The position numbers and the translations under genes are program-made. 64,000 bases of DNA, taken from positions 88,501-152,500 of the forward strand of contig LR743504.1 of assembly GCA_902712845.1 (NCBI GenBank), given 5' to 3'. Under the pieces are notes generated by a model. The model did no database searches and was not told the origin of the DNA. It worked only from the letters and a program-made list of their open reading frames with translations. Every line of letters starts with the position of its first letter. Position 1 is the stretch's first letter. Shown here in pieces: positions 26,306 to 35,723 of this stretch. This DNA is from Methylobacterium bullatum (GTDB lineage Bacteria > Pseudomonadota > Alphaproteobacteria > Rhizobiales > Beijerinckiaceae).

Positions 26306-26503
26306 ATGGCCAAGCACGAAATCCTCAGTTTCTTCGAGCATCGACGCGACGGCGCCTGGATCTGCGTGAAGCCGTTCACCCTGACGACGAAGCAGAGCAG
26401 TGTCGATATCCGGCAGGGCATGCGGTTCGATTACGGCAAACGCGTCGGCGGCGTCGATCTCGCGGAGTATCTGGAACAGCTCGGTTCACAGTTCGGCTCG
26501 TGA
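26306..26503 (+). CDS. Small hypothetical protein (65 aa)
   Basis: Unrecognised 65-residue cytoplasmic protein with a GGAGG ribosome-binding site just before the ATG. The sequence reads as a small beta-rich unit (WICVKPFTLTTKQSSVDIRQ, MRFDYGKRVGGVDLAEYL) with a short C-terminal helix. No signal peptide, no cysteine pair. It is monocistronic by position. Similar short proteins are common in Rhizobiales, but I cannot name a family. Confidence 0.7.
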   Translation: MAKHEILSFFEHRRDGAWICVKPFTLTTKQSSVDIRQGMRFDYGKRVGGVDLAEYLEQLGSQFGS

Positions 26504-26839
26504 GTCGTCGTCGGCACAGCTGAATCGCCGGCAGCTTTTCCCCGGCTCCGGCTATAGGCTCGCTGCCGACTCCCGATATCGACTGAAGTCACATGTCGCC
26601 CGGCCAGGATCGTCGCGTCGCGTTCGATAGCCAAAATGATGGCTGCACAATCCATCGTCCGGCGCTGTCTTGTGAAACCCCGGCTCTATCTCGTACGTCC
26701 GCCCAAAAATTCGGATCGGCTGTGATGCCGATATCGGCGTGCGGATTTCATTCCCGTGGCGTTCATCCGTCCTATGCGACGGCGGCAGCCCCATTGCCGT
26801 GTCTTTGACGGCCGGGAGCAGGAGACCTAGGGTCGTTCC
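26504..26839. other. Gene-free stretch upstream of the TetR gene, 336 bases
   Basis: No convincing gene on either strand. A perfect 12-base palindrome GCCGATATCGGC lies at 26727-26738, about 100 bases before the TetR start, and could be its own operator, since TetR proteins often repress themselves from such dyads. Confidence 0.45.
26727..26738. promoter_or_regulatory. 12-base palindrome, possible TetR operator
   Basis: GCCGATATCGGC is a perfect dyad located 101 bases before the TetR-family start codon in an otherwise empty promoter region. TetR dimers bind similar short palindromes. No second copy was noticed nearby, so the assignment is tentative. Confidence 0.35.
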
Positions 26840-27508
26840 ATGACAATCACCGTCGATCCGTTGCAGGCGGGCTTGGAAGCCGCCGCACCTACGACCCGAT
26901 GCAGGATTTTGGCGGCGGCGGAGAGGTTCTTTCGCGAGATCGGCTACCAGAAGACGACCGTCGCCGATATCGCCAAGACGCTCGGGATGAGTCCGGCCAA
27001 TGTCTACCGGTTCTTCGACTCGAAGAAGGCGATCAACGAGGCGGTGGTCGAGCGTGTGACCCGCGAGGTCGAGGCGTTGATCGCCGGCATTGCCGTCGCT
27101 CCCGGCCTCAGTGCCGACCAGCGGGTCGCCGAGATCATCCGAGAACTCCACCGCGACTGTATCGAGCGCTGCAAGGATAATCCCCGCATCCACGAGATGG
27201 TGGAAGCCGCCATGTCGGAGAGCTGGGGGGTGTGCCGGCACCATATCGACCGGATCGGCGCGGCATTGGAACGGGTGGTGACGGACGGTGTCCGCAGTGG
27301 CGAGTTCCAGGTCGAGGATCCAGCGACCACCGCCGCGTGCTTGCACGTGGCGATCACGCGCTACTGCCACCCCGTCCTGGTGAGCCAGTACCCCAATGCG
27401 CCGGCGCCACCCATCGATGCGATGATCGCCTTCCTGTTGCGGGCGCTCCACGAACCCGTCGGGAACACCACCCCGGTCAAGGCCAGGGAATCGGCCGAGC
27501 CGCTTTAG
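26840..27508 (+). CDS. TetR/AcrR-family transcriptional regulator
   Basis: A 222-residue TetR-type repressor. The N-terminal DNA-binding domain is textbook: RCRILAAAERFFREIGYQKT, then TVADIAKTLGMSPANVYRFF and DSKKAINEAVVERVT. The C-terminal ligand domain (about 75-200, e.g. ELHRDCIERCKDNPRIHEMV) has no diagnostic signature, so the inducer is unknown. It is convergent with pyrF, ending 10 bases before pyrF's stop. No efflux pump lies next to it. Confidence 0.93.
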   Translation: MTITVDPLQAGLEAAAPTTRCRILAAAERFFREIGYQKTTVADIAKTLGMSPANVYRFFDSKKAINEAVVERVTREVEALIAGIAVAPGLSADQRVAEIIRELHRDCIERCKDNPRIHEMVEAAMSESWGVCRHHIDRIGAALERVVTDGVRSGEFQVEDPATTAACLHVAITRYCHPVLVSQYPNAPAPPIDAMIAFLLRALHEPVGNTTPVKARESAEPL

Positions 27509-27518
27509 CGCGCCGAGA

Positions 27519-28220
27519 TCAGCAGCCCATCTGAGCGAGGATCGCCTGCGCCGCGGCGCGAGGATCGGCGCTCTGGGTGATCGGCCGGCCGACGACAATG
27601 TGATTGATTCCCACCGCCATGGCGGCCGCCGGCGTCAGCACGCGCTTCTGGTCGCCGAGATCGTCACCCGCCGGGCGGATGCCGGGCGTCACGATCAGCC
27701 GCGACGGGCCGATGACGGACCGTACGGAGGCCGCTTCGACGGCGCTGCAGACGATGCCGCCGATCCCGGCCTCGGCCGCCTGACTCGCACGCAGAGCCAC
27801 CAGATCCGCGATGGGCATGGCGTAGCCCGCCTCGTCCGCATCGGCCTGATCGTAGGAGGTGAGGACGGTGACGGCGAGGATCGTCGGCCCGCTCCGGCCG
27901 GCACCCCGAACGGCGGCGCGCATGGTCTGCGGATAGGCATGGACGGTGAGGAAGGTCGCGCCGAGGTCGGACAGGGCCCGGACGCCGTCTTCCACGGTAT
28001 TGCCGATATCGTGGAGCTTCAGGTCGATGAAGACCTTCAGGCCCGCTCTCGAAAGCCGCTGCACCAGGGGAAGGCCGCCGGAATAGGCCAGCCGGTACCC
28101 GATCTTGTAGAAGGTCGCGGCATCGCCGATGCGGTCCACCAGCGCCTCGGCCTCGGCCACGCTCGGCAGGTCGAGGGCGACGATGAGGCGGTCTCGCGGA
28201 TCGTTGGCGGCGTGGTACAT
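27519..28220 (-). CDS. pyrF: Orotidine 5'-phosphate decarboxylase
   Basis: A 233-residue OMP decarboxylase, last step of UMP synthesis. The catalytic DxKxxD triad is Asp66, Lys68 and Asp71 in [13 protein letters not shown]. The N-terminal strand [29 protein letters not shown] and the phosphate loop [20 protein letters not shown] plus HIVVGRPIT are conserved. The length is normal. The start [17 protein letters not shown] at 28220 is preferred to the upstream ATG at 28295. It lies 67 bases after the uracil-DNA-glycosylase-like gene on the same strand. Confidence 0.96.
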   Translation of the reverse strand: MYHAANDPRDRLIVALDLPSVAEAEALVDRIGDAATFYKIGYRLAYSGGLPLVQRLSRAGLKVFIDLKLHDIGNTVEDGVRALSDLGATFLTVHAYPQTMRAAVRGAGRSGPTILAVTVLTSYDQADADEAGYAMPIADLVALRASQAAEAGIGGIVCSAVEAASVRSVIGPSRLIVTPGIRPAGDDLGDQKRVLTPAAAMAVGINHIVVGRPITQSADPRAAAQAILAQMGC

Positions 28221-28287
28221 GGAAGGCTCCGGGGGATCGGGTGACGGATCGCCGCCACGGCGCTCCATGTCAACGCGGGCGGCCCCG

Positions 28288-28908
28288 TCACCCACGCGTC
28301 ATCACCCGGGAAACCTCCTCCTTCAGCACCGGCAGCAATTCGGCCTCGAACCACGGATTGGTCCGGAGCCAGCCGTTGTTCCGCCAGGACGGGTGCGGCA
28401 AGGGAAGCACGCGCGGCCGGCGCGGCTCATCGAGAATGGCGCGCCAGTTGCGCACCATGGCGGTGAGACCGCCCTCGACCCGGCCGAGATGCCAGGCTTG
28501 TGCGTATTGGCCGATGACGAGGATGAGCTCCATTTCGGGCAGACCCTCGAACAGCGTGTCCCGCCAGCGTTCGGCGCATTCGCGGCGGGGTGGCTTATCT
28601 CCGCCCTTCGCGTCGAGCCCTGGAAAACACGCGCCCATGGGGACGATGGCGAGCCGCTCGGCATCGTAGAAATCCGGCTCGGACAAGCCGAGCCACGACC
28701 TCAGGCGGATGCCGGACGGGTCCATGAACGGGATACCGCTCTGGTGCGCCCGGTTCCCCGGAGCCTGACTGGCGATGGCGAGACGCGCCGAGGTCGAGCC
28801 CTGAACGATGGGCTTCGGCTCCTGCGGCAGGCGCGCGCCATACCGAGGTGCGTCGCGACAGATTCGACAGGCGCGCAGGGCGGCGGCGGTGGATTCGAAG
28901 GGGGTCAT
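28288..28908 (-). CDS. Uracil-DNA-glycosylase-superfamily protein
   Basis: A 206-residue protein of the uracil-DNA glycosylase-like superfamily. [20 protein letters not shown] corresponds to the GxAPGxxEd/h motif of the catalytic region, and [18 protein letters not shown] to the HPS motif. Cys14 and Cys17 (RACRICRDA) and a third cysteine, GACFP, resemble the iron-sulfur pattern of family 4/5 glycosylases, but a fourth ligand is not certain. It may excise uracil from DNA or be one of the unassigned relatives. Close to pyrF, though the pathways differ. Start chosen at 28908 because upstream sequence in frame reads poorly. Confidence 0.82.
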   Translation of the reverse strand: MTPFESTAAALRACRICRDAPRYGARLPQEPKPIVQGSTSARLAIASQAPGNRAHQSGIPFMDPSGIRLRSWLGLSEPDFYDAERLAIVPMGACFPGLDAKGGDKPPRRECAERWRDTLFEGLPEMELILVIGQYAQAWHLGRVEGGLTAMVRNWRAILDEPRRPRVLPLPHPSWRNNGWLRTNPWFEAELLPVLKEEVSRVMTRG

Positions 28909-29073
28909 ACGAGAGGACAGGTAGTGCGGGCATGGGGCCGTGGGAATCCGGGGTGCCGGGAATCCATGCCGCGGGAACGAGAGGCCGCACCCCGCGCTTG
29001 AATCGCCATAGGAGCCGGCATTGCCGGGCTCATCCGCGAGCACGCCCGACCAGGGAATACAGGGAGCAGCCCC

Positions 29074-29895
29074 ATGGCCTTCATCACCGCGCCGGATGGC
29101 ACGAGCCTCTACTACAAGGACTGGGGCAGCGGACGGCCCGTGGTCTTCCTTCACGGTTGGCCCCTCGACGCGGATATGTGGGAGTACCAGATGGTGCCCG
29201 TCGCCGAGGCGGGTTTCCGCACCATCGCCTATGACCGGAGGGGCTTCGGACGCTCGGAGCACCCGTGGCAGGGCTACGATTACGACACCTTCGCCGACGA
29301 CCTGAAGGCGGTGCTGGACGAACTCGATCTGACCGATGTGACCCTGGTGGGCTTTTCCATGGGGGGCGGAGAGGTGGTGCGCTACCTGTCACGGCACGGC
29401 AGCGACCGGATCTCCCAGGCGGTGCTGATCTCGGCGGTGACGCCGATGATGCTGAAGACGCCCGATCATCCCGACGGTGTCGATGCCGGCGTGTTCGAGG
29501 AGATCATCGACGGGCTGAAGATGGACCGGCCGTCCTTCCTCGCCAAATTCAACAAGGGCTTCTTCGGTGCGGGCGTGTTCAGCTCACCCGCTTCGTCGGA
29601 GATGATCGCCTGGGCCGGGCAGGTCGCCATGCTGGCCTCGCCCAAGGCCACCATCGCCTGCGTGAAGGCCTTCTCCGAGACCGATTTCCGGCCCGACATG
29701 GCGAAGGTCACCGTGCCTTGCCTGATCATCCATGGCGATGCCGACCAGACCGTGCCGATCGACGTCACCGGAAAGGTCGCGGCCTCAGCCGTGCCGAGCG
29801 CGGAGTTCGAGATCTACGAGGGCGCACCGCACGCGATACCGCTGACCCATCACGAGCGTCTGACGACGGACCTCATCGATTTCCTGAGGCGCTGA
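29074..29895 (+). CDS. Alpha/beta hydrolase, non-heme haloperoxidase/esterase type
   Basis: A 273-residue alpha/beta hydrolase of the cofactor-free haloperoxidase (perhydrolase) group. The Ser nucleophile is Ser95 in LVGFSMGGGEVVRYLS, preceded by the oxyanion part VVFLHGWPLDADMWEYQM and YDRRGFGRSEHPW. Asp in HGDADQTVPID and His in GAPHAIPLTHHE complete the triad. Members hydrolyse small esters and can form peracids. No signal peptide. It starts divergently from the glycosylase-like gene and is convergent with the molybdenum hydroxylase large subunit. Confidence 0.93.
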   Translation: MAFITAPDGTSLYYKDWGSGRPVVFLHGWPLDADMWEYQMVPVAEAGFRTIAYDRRGFGRSEHPWQGYDYDTFADDLKAVLDELDLTDVTLVGFSMGGGEVVRYLSRHGSDRISQAVLISAVTPMMLKTPDHPDGVDAGVFEEIIDGLKMDRPSFLAKFNKGFFGAGVFSSPASSEMIAWAGQVAMLASPKATIACVKAFSETDFRPDMAKVTVPCLIIHGDADQTVPIDVTGKVAASAVPSAEFEIYEGAPHAIPLTHHERLTTDLIDFLRR

Positions 29896-29933
29896 CGCCC
29901 CCGCCGCTGGCGGACGCGCGCTGCCCTTCGGGC

Positions 29934-32150
29934 TCAGACCCCCTTGAGGCCGCTGAGATCCAGGGGCAGGGAGCGCAGCCTCTGCCCCGTCGCGGCGAAG
30001 ATCGCGTTGGAGATCGCCGGGGCGATGACGGGCACGCCCGGCTCGCCGATGCCGGTCGGGGCGGCATCGGAGGCCACGATATGGACCTCCACCACCGGCA
30101 TCTCGCTCATGCGCGTCGGCTCGTAGGCGTCGAAATTCTTCTCCTGCACCACCCCATCCGTCAGCGTGATCTTGTTGCGCAGGACCGATGACAACGCGAA
30201 ACCGACCGATCCCTCCACCTGGGCGCGGATCACGTCCGGGTTGACGGCGACGCCGACATCCACCGCCGCGACGATGCGATTGACCTTCACATGGCTGCCA
30301 TCCGCCGTGATGTCGGCCACCATCGCCACGTAGGAGCCGAAGGATTCGTGCGCCGAGATGCCGAGGCCCTGGCCCTTGCCGCCGCTGCGCTTGGCCCAAT
30401 CCGCCTTCTCGGCGGCGAGTTTCAGGACACCGGACAGGCGCGGCGCGCCGGTCAGCATGCCAAGGCGATAGGCCAGCGGATCGGCACCGGCGGCGTGGGC
30501 CAACTCGTCGATGAAGACCTCCATCGCCTGCGCCGTATGGGTGTGACCCACCGAACGCCACCAGAGGACGGGCACGCCCTCGCGGGCGTTGTGGACCTCG
30601 AACCGGTAGGCCGGGAGGGCATAGGGCGTGTCCGACGCGCCCTCGATGGACGTGGAATCGACCCCGTTCTTCACCAGCATCGCCTCGAAGGGCGAGCCGA
30701 TCATGATCGATTTGCCGACCATCCGGTGCTGCCAGCCGGTGATGGCGCCCTTGACGTCGATGCCGGCCTTGAGGGTGTGCAGCACCATCGGGCGGTAATA
30801 CCCGCCCGCCATGTCGTCCTCGCGGGTCCAGACCAGATGGACCGGCGCCTTGCCGCCGGTCGCCTTCACGATGGACGCGGCCTCGGCGATGTAATCGGCC
30901 GTGGGCGTCGCCCGTCGCCCGAACGATCCGCCCGCCCATTGCGTGTGCAGCCTGACCTTGTCGGCGGTGACACCGAGGGTCGCGGCGGCCACCGCCTGTT
31001 CGATCGTCTGGAACTGAAGGCCGGCGTAGATGTCGTAGGAGCCGTCGGCCGCCCGCTCGATCGTGGCGTTGAGGGGCTCCATGGCCGCGTGGGCCAGATA
31101 GGGGAAGGTGAACTCCGCCTCGATGACCTTGGCCGACCCGGCGATGGCGGCGGCGGGATCGCCTTTCTCCGATGCGACGATACCCGGCCGCTTGGCCGTC
31201 TCGCGATACTCGGCGAGGATGGCGTCGGAGGATCGCTTCTCGGCCGTGCGCTCGTCCCAGGTGACCGACAGGGCGTCCCGGCCCTTCATCGCCGACCATG
31301 TATCCTTGGCGATCACGGCGACTCCGGTGGGAATCGTCACGACGTCGATCACGCCTCGCACGGCGCGGGCGGCCTTATCGTCGACCGTCGACACGGTGCC
31401 GCCGAAACGCGGGGCATGCGCCACCACGGCCGTGACCTGACCCGGCCGGCGGATATCCATGGAATAGATCGCGGTTCCATTGGTCTTGGCCACGGAATCG
31501 AGGCGCGGCAGCTTCTTGCCGATATGGACCCACTGGCTCGGATCCTTGAGCTTCGGCTGCTCGGGCACGGGGATCGCCGCCGCTGCCTCGGCCAGGGCAC
31601 CGAACCGCTCCTCGCGCTTGGAGGCGAGATGGCGGACCGTGCCGTTCGAAACCGTGATCTCGGGGGCCGGGACAGACCATTTCTCGGCCGCCGCGGTGAC
31701 GAGCATCGCGCGGGCGGCCGCACCGGCCTTCCGGAGCTGGAACCAGGAATTGGCCACTGCGGTCGAACCGCCGGTCCCCTGGATCGGCCCCATCAGCAGG
31801 TTGTTGTAGAGCTTCGCATCGGCCGGCGCGAAGGCCACGCGCACGCGCGACCAGTCGGCATCGAGCTCGTCGGCCAGGATGGTGGCGAGGCCCGTCGTGT
31901 TGCCCTGCCCCATGTCGAGATGCTTGATCAGCACCGTAACCGTATCGTCGGCTGCGATCCGCACGAAGGCATTGGGCTGGGCGGGAGCGGAGGACAGGTC
32001 GGGTCCCGCCGCCGCGCGAACCTGTTTTGCCGGGTCGAGGGTGAATCCGATCACCAGGGCTCCGGCCGCGACACCGGCGCCACCGAGGAAGGCGCGGCGC
32101 GACGGACGGGGAGCAGCCGCCTCGGATTTGGTCTGACGGACCTTCAGCAT
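29934..32150 (-). CDS. Molybdenum hydroxylase large subunit, Tat-exported (isoquinoline 1-oxidoreductase/aldehyde-oxidase type)
   Basis: A 738-residue molybdopterin-binding subunit of the xanthine-dehydrogenase superfamily. Near the N-terminus is a twin-arginine signal ([20 protein letters not shown]), so the enzyme is probably exported folded to the periplasm. Later segments such as [70 protein letters not shown] and [20 protein letters not shown] match the IorB/aldehyde-oxidase group with Glu in GEPG as the likely active-site base. The substrate is not readable. The 2Fe-2S partner lies immediately upstream, and no cytochrome subunit is adjacent. Confidence 0.92.
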   Translation of the reverse strand: MLKVRQTKSEAAAPRPSRRAFLGGAGVAAGALVIGFTLDPAKQVRAAAGPDLSSAPAQPNAFVRIAADDTVTVLIKHLDMGQGNTTGLATILADELDADWSRVRVAFAPADAKLYNNLLMGPIQGTGGSTAVANSWFQLRKAGAAARAMLVTAAAEKWSVPAPEITVSNGTVRHLASKREERFGALAEAAAAIPVPEQPKLKDPSQWVHIGKKLPRLDSVAKTNGTAIYSMDIRRPGQVTAVVAHAPRFGGTVSTVDDKAARAVRGVIDVVTIPTGVAVIAKDTWSAMKGRDALSVTWDERTAEKRSSDAILAEYRETAKRPGIVASEKGDPAAAIAGSAKVIEAEFTFPYLAHAAMEPLNATIERAADGSYDIYAGLQFQTIEQAVAAATLGVTADKVRLHTQWAGGSFGRRATPTADYIAEAASIVKATGGKAPVHLVWTREDDMAGGYYRPMVLHTLKAGIDVKGAITGWQHRMVGKSIMIGSPFEAMLVKNGVDSTSIEGASDTPYALPAYRFEVHNAREGVPVLWWRSVGHTHTAQAMEVFIDELAHAAGADPLAYRLGMLTGAPRLSGVLKLAAEKADWAKRSGGKGQGLGISAHESFGSYVAMVADITADGSHVKVNRIVAAVDVGVAVNPDVIRAQVEGSVGFALSSVLRNKITLTDGVVQEKNFDAYEPTRMSEMPVVEVHIVASDAAPTGIGEPGVPVIAPAISNAIFAATGQRLRSLPLDLSGLKGV

Positions 32151-32228
32151 GGCTTCCTCCACGGAGACGATGACGCGCACGGTATCGGGCAGGACGATGC
32201 CGGCCCCGGGGCCGACGTCGCGTTTGGA

Positions 32229-32684
32229 TCAGGCGAGGGAGCGGGCGGCTTCGTGAATGGCGGCGCGAACGCGCTGGTAGGTACCGCAGCGGCAGATGTT
32301 ACCGTCCATCGCGCCGTCAATCTCGGCGTCGCTGGGCTTCGGGGTAGTCGAGAGCAGGCCGATGGCCGACATGATCTGACCGGACTGGCAGTAACCGCAC
32401 TGGACAACGTCGAGGCCGCGCCACGCGGTCTGAACCGCCTCCGCCACCCGTCCGGACACGCCCTGGATCGTGGTGACCTTCGCCTCCCCCACATCGCCGA
32501 TGCGAGTCTGGCAGGAGCGGACGGGCTGGCCGTCGAGATGGACGGTACAGGCGCCGCACTGGGCGATGCCGCAGCCGTATTTCGTCCCGGTCTTGTCGAG
32601 ATGATCGCGCAGCGCCCACAGGAGCGGCATGTCGGGATCGGCATCGACATCATGCGACACGCCGTCGACATTCAGTTTCAGCAT
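32229..32684 (-). CDS. Molybdenum hydroxylase small subunit, two [2Fe-2S] clusters
   Basis: A 151-residue iron-sulfur subunit. The plant-ferredoxin-like cluster uses Cys38, Cys43, Cys46 (YGCGIAQCGACTVHLDG) and Cys58 (PVRSCQTR); the second cluster uses Cys96, Cys99 (VVQCGYCQSGQIMSAI) and Cys131, Cys133 (GNICRCGTYQRVRAA). It passes electrons from the molybdenum centre. It has no signal peptide, so it must be exported by hitch-hiking on the Tat signal of the large subunit 78 bases downstream. Upstream is an AT-rich divergent region shared with the histidine kinase. Confidence 0.95.
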   Translation of the reverse strand: MLKLNVDGVSHDVDADPDMPLLWALRDHLDKTGTKYGCGIAQCGACTVHLDGQPVRSCQTRIGDVGEAKVTTIQGVSGRVAEAVQTAWRGLDVVQCGYCQSGQIMSAIGLLSTTPKPSDAEIDGAMDGNICRCGTYQRVRAAIHEAARSLA

Positions 32685-32944
32685 GACGTCTCTCCGACTT
32701 CAGTATCGACTCGTTCTAAATATTACACACTTCCGAAAAATGTGCGCCTGCACACATCGATCTGAGATCGGTGTCGATGCAGCGTCGGGTCGCGCGCCGT
32801 GGATGGGCGCGATTTGGAGACAAGTGTCATGACCGGGTCAGGTCGTTCTTAACCTATCGGGCGCAGATTCGCCGGGTCGCAGCGTCGACGGGTCACGGTC
32901 CTTCCGACCGCAGGTTTTCCTCTCAAAAGATCCTCAAAACGGTG
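32685..32944. other. Divergent promoter region
   Basis: About 260 bases between the molybdenum hydroxylase operon and the histidine kinase. It is AT-rich near 32710-32740 (TAATAT-like sequence on the minus strand) and holds an inverted repeat TGTGC-N4-GCACA at 32741-32754 that could be a regulator site. Confidence 0.4.
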
Positions 32945-34492
32945 ATGTCCGACCTGACAGCGGAGATGGTTCAGCGCGGACGCGGTCCTTCGGCACCGGA
33001 ATCCGCTCGCCGCCGCAAGGTGGCCCGAGACATCCGATCGGCGCGCGAGCGGTTGACCTCGGCGAACGGTCTGGAACGCGCGTTCGATTACGAATTGATC
33101 CGGATCTATGCCGAGTACCGCTCCGGTGCCGGTCTGACCCATGCCGTGCTCGGGCTTCTCATCGCAGGGGCGTCGTCGCTCTGGGTGCCGGTTCCCATCG
33201 CCCTGTCCTGGGTCGTCTGCCTGCTCTGCGGCGTCGGCCTGTCGATGGGGCTGACCAAGCATTTCCTTCGTCAGCCGGCGGATTCCGTGTCGGTCAGGCG
33301 CTGGCGCAGCGCCTTCATGCTGAGCGAGATCGTGCAGAGCGCGTCCTGGGCGCTGATGGTTCTCGTGGCCGCGCCCAGTGCCCGCATCTTCGTCCTGTTC
33401 GGCCTCGTCATCGTCGCTGCGGTCGCCGCGATGCTGGCAGCGACCCTGCCCGCCGCCGCCGCCGCCGCGCTCCTTCCGCTGATCCTCGCGGCGCTCTCTC
33501 TCCTGGCGTTCTCGCAGGACATGGACACGATCATGCTGGTGACCATGGTGGTCGGCTCGCAGATCTTCTTCATGGGCCTCGCCCGCCGCGTCTACGCCTC
33601 GGCGGTGGGCGCGCTGAAATCCCAGGCGGAGAAGGACGCCATCTTCATCGAGCTCGAACAGGCCAAGGCCAATTCCGATGAGGCGCGGCGGCGGGCAGAA
33701 GAGGCCAATCTCGCCAAGTCACGTTTCCTCGCGACCATGAGCCACGAGTTGCGCACGCCGCTGAACGCCATCCTCGGCTTCTCGGAGGTGATGAAGAACG
33801 AGGTCTTCGGCGCTCACATCGCTCCGTCGTACAAGGAATACGCGGGCGATATCCACGATAGCGGGATGCACCTCCTCAACCTCATCAACGAGATCCTCGA
33901 CCTGTCGCGCATCGAGGCCGGGCGCTACGAATTGAACGAGGAGGCGATCCAGCTCGCCCATGCGGTGGACGAGTGCCGGCACATGGTCGCCCTGCGCGCG
34001 CGCGGCAAAGGCCAGGCCTTCCACGAGTTCATCGATCCCGACATGCCCCGTATCTGGGCGGACGAGCGGGCTTTGCGCCAGATCGTACTCAATCTCCTCT
34101 CGAACGCCGTGAAATTCACGCCGCCGGGCGGCGACATCACGATCAAGGTCGGCTGGACGGCCTCGGGCGGCCAGTATGTCAGTGTCAAGGATAGCGGGCC
34201 GGGTATTCCCGAGGACGAGCTCGGCACGGTCATGTCGTCGTTCGGCCGGGGCTCGCTCGCGATCAAGACCGCCGAACAGGGCTCGGGCCTCGGCCTGCCC
34301 ATCGTCAAGGGGCTGGTGGACCTGCACAACGGCAACTTCCACCTGAAGTCGAAGCCGCGCGAGGGAACGGAAGTCGTCGTGATCTTCCCCGCGAGCCGTG
34401 TCATGGACACGCTGCCCGCCCTGAACCTGTCCACCGAAGCGACGTCGAGTGCGGATATGGGCGGCGGGCGGAGCGCGGCGCGCGCGGCCTGA
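32945..34492 (+). CDS. Membrane-bound sensor histidine kinase
   Basis: A 515-residue kinase. After a basic N-terminus there are roughly five or six hydrophobic helices between residues 65 and 222, a short coiled linker, then HisKA with the phosphorylated His267 in FLATMSHELRTPLNAILGFS and an HATPase domain (N-box RQIVLNLLSNAVKF, VKDSGPGIPEDEL, GSGLGLPIVKGLVDLHNG). There is no periplasmic sensor domain of note. The shape recalls PleC/DivJ/PdhS-like kinases of alphaproteobacteria, though the N-terminus is different. No response regulator gene is adjacent. The start MSDLTAEMVQ at 32945 is preferred; a GTG 3 bases earlier or an upstream ATG at 32771 are alternatives. Confidence 0.9.
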   Translation: MSDLTAEMVQRGRGPSAPESARRRKVARDIRSARERLTSANGLERAFDYELIRIYAEYRSGAGLTHAVLGLLIAGASSLWVPVPIALSWVVCLLCGVGLSMGLTKHFLRQPADSVSVRRWRSAFMLSEIVQSASWALMVLVAAPSARIFVLFGLVIVAAVAAMLAATLPAAAAAALLPLILAALSLLAFSQDMDTIMLVTMVVGSQIFFMGLARRVYASAVGALKSQAEKDAIFIELEQAKANSDEARRRAEEANLAKSRFLATMSHELRTPLNAILGFSEVMKNEVFGAHIAPSYKEYAGDIHDSGMHLLNLINEILDLSRIEAGRYELNEEAIQLAHAVDECRHMVALRARGKGQAFHEFIDPDMPRIWADERALRQIVLNLLSNAVKFTPPGGDITIKVGWTASGGQYVSVKDSGPGIPEDELGTVMSSFGRGSLAIKTAEQGSGLGLPIVKGLVDLHNGNFHLKSKPREGTEVVVIFPASRVMDTLPALNLSTEATSSADMGGGRSAARAA

Positions 34493-34572
34493 TCGGCGCA
34501 TTCGCATGCCCCGCTTTTGTCATCATCGGGACGCCGGGCCGTCACGGCCCCGGTATCCCCGATGGGATGCCT

Positions 34573-35622
34573 TCAGCTTTCGCTGCGTCCCGACACCCCC
34601 GCCTGGGCGAACGTCGCCATGTCGCGATGGCAGGCGAGCGCGCCCTTGAGCAGGCCGATGGCGAGGGCGGCGCCGGATGCTTCGCCGAGACGCATGCCGA
34701 GAGCCAGCAGCGGCACCAATCCGAGGCGTTCCAGCACCTCGGCATGAGCCCCCTCGGCCGAGACGTGGCCGGCGAGGCAATGGTCGAGCATCGACGGATC
34801 GATGGCGTGGAGGATCGCCGCGGCCGACGTCGCCACGTAGCCGTCGATGACCACGGGGATGCGCTGCATCCGCGCCGCCAGGATGGCACCGGCCATGGCG
34901 GCGATCTCGCGGCCTCCGAGGCGCGACAGGACATGGAGCGGGTCGTCGAGGTGGCCGGAATGGAAGGCCAAGGCGGCCTCCACGGCCGCGACCTTGCGCT
35001 CGATCCCGGCCGCATCGACGCCGGTGCCGCGCCCGACCCAATGCGCCGCCCCACCGCCATAGAGCGCCGCATAGATCGCCGCCGCGATGGTGGTGTTGCC
35101 GATGCCCATTTCGCCGAGGCCGAGACAGTCGGTTCCGGCGGCGATGGCTTCCATGCCGAAGGCCATGGTGGCCACGCATTCCTTCTCCGTGAAGGCCGGG
35201 CCTTCGCAGATGTCGCCGGTGGGAAGATCGATGGCCAGGTCGAAGACCTTGAAGCCGAGGCCGTAGGCGGCGCAGAGCTGGTTGATCGCGCCGCCGCCGG
35301 CGGCGAAATTGTCGAGCATCTGGCGGTTCACCTCCGCCGGAAACGCCGAGACACCGCGCTTGGTGACGCCGTGGCTGGCGGCGAAGACGCAGACGAGAGG
35401 CCGGTCGAGGCTCGGTTGACCCTTGCCCTGCCAGGCTGCGAGCCACTCCACGAGGTTCTCGAGGCGGCCCAGCGCGCCGGCGGGCTTCGTCAGCATCGCG
35501 TCCCGCTCGCGCACCATGGCGACGGCGTCACGGTCGGCACCCGGCACGGAGGCGATCAGTCGGCGGATATCCGAGAACGGCGTCTGATCGGGATTGTCCT
35601 GGTTCGGGATCGTCTGAGTCAT
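34573..35622 (-). CDS. cobT: Nicotinate-nucleotide-dimethylbenzimidazole phosphoribosyltransferase
   Basis: A 349-residue CobT (CobU in the Pseudomonas naming). It makes alpha-ribazole phosphate, used for the lower ligand of cobalamin. Family landmarks: KPAGALGRLENLVEWLAAWQ, FAASHGVTKRGVSAFPAEV, LGLGEMGIGNTTIAAAI and GMRLGEASGAALAIGLLKGA, the last containing the catalytic Glu. Length is standard. It is divergent from cobS with about 100 bases between. The start MTQTIPNQDNPDQTPFSD at 35622 is preferred; the frame continues upstream without a site. Confidence 0.95.
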   Translation of the reverse strand: MTQTIPNQDNPDQTPFSDIRRLIASVPGADRDAVAMVRERDAMLTKPAGALGRLENLVEWLAAWQGKGQPSLDRPLVCVFAASHGVTKRGVSAFPAEVNRQMLDNFAAGGGAINQLCAAYGLGFKVFDLAIDLPTGDICEGPAFTEKECVATMAFGMEAIAAGTDCLGLGEMGIGNTTIAAAIYAALYGGGAAHWVGRGTGVDAAGIERKVAAVEAALAFHSGHLDDPLHVLSRLGGREIAAMAGAILAARMQRIPVVIDGYVATSAAAILHAIDPSMLDHCLAGHVSAEGAHAEVLERLGLVPLLALGMRLGEASGAALAIGLLKGALACHRDMATFAQAGVSGRSES

Positions 35623-35723
35623 CGCGCGAAACTTGGCCTTCCGTCTCGGCGCGTCCGGTATGGCGGCCTGCCTGTGGGGCGAGCTATAACCAACCGGGCG
35701 CGAGCGGTGAAGGCAGGTCCTCG

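Noticed and set aside
30291..32765. Open frame of 824 codons on the plus strand, opposite the molybdenum hydroxylase genes
   Set aside because: It is the antisense shadow of two well-identified genes; long antisense frames arise from third-position GC bias. Its protein has no domain and is His/Gly/Arg-rich.
35623..35723. Cobalamin riboswitch between cobT and cobS
   Set aside because: The gap is only 101 bases, shorter than a usual B12 riboswitch, and no B12-box-like sequence was noticed.
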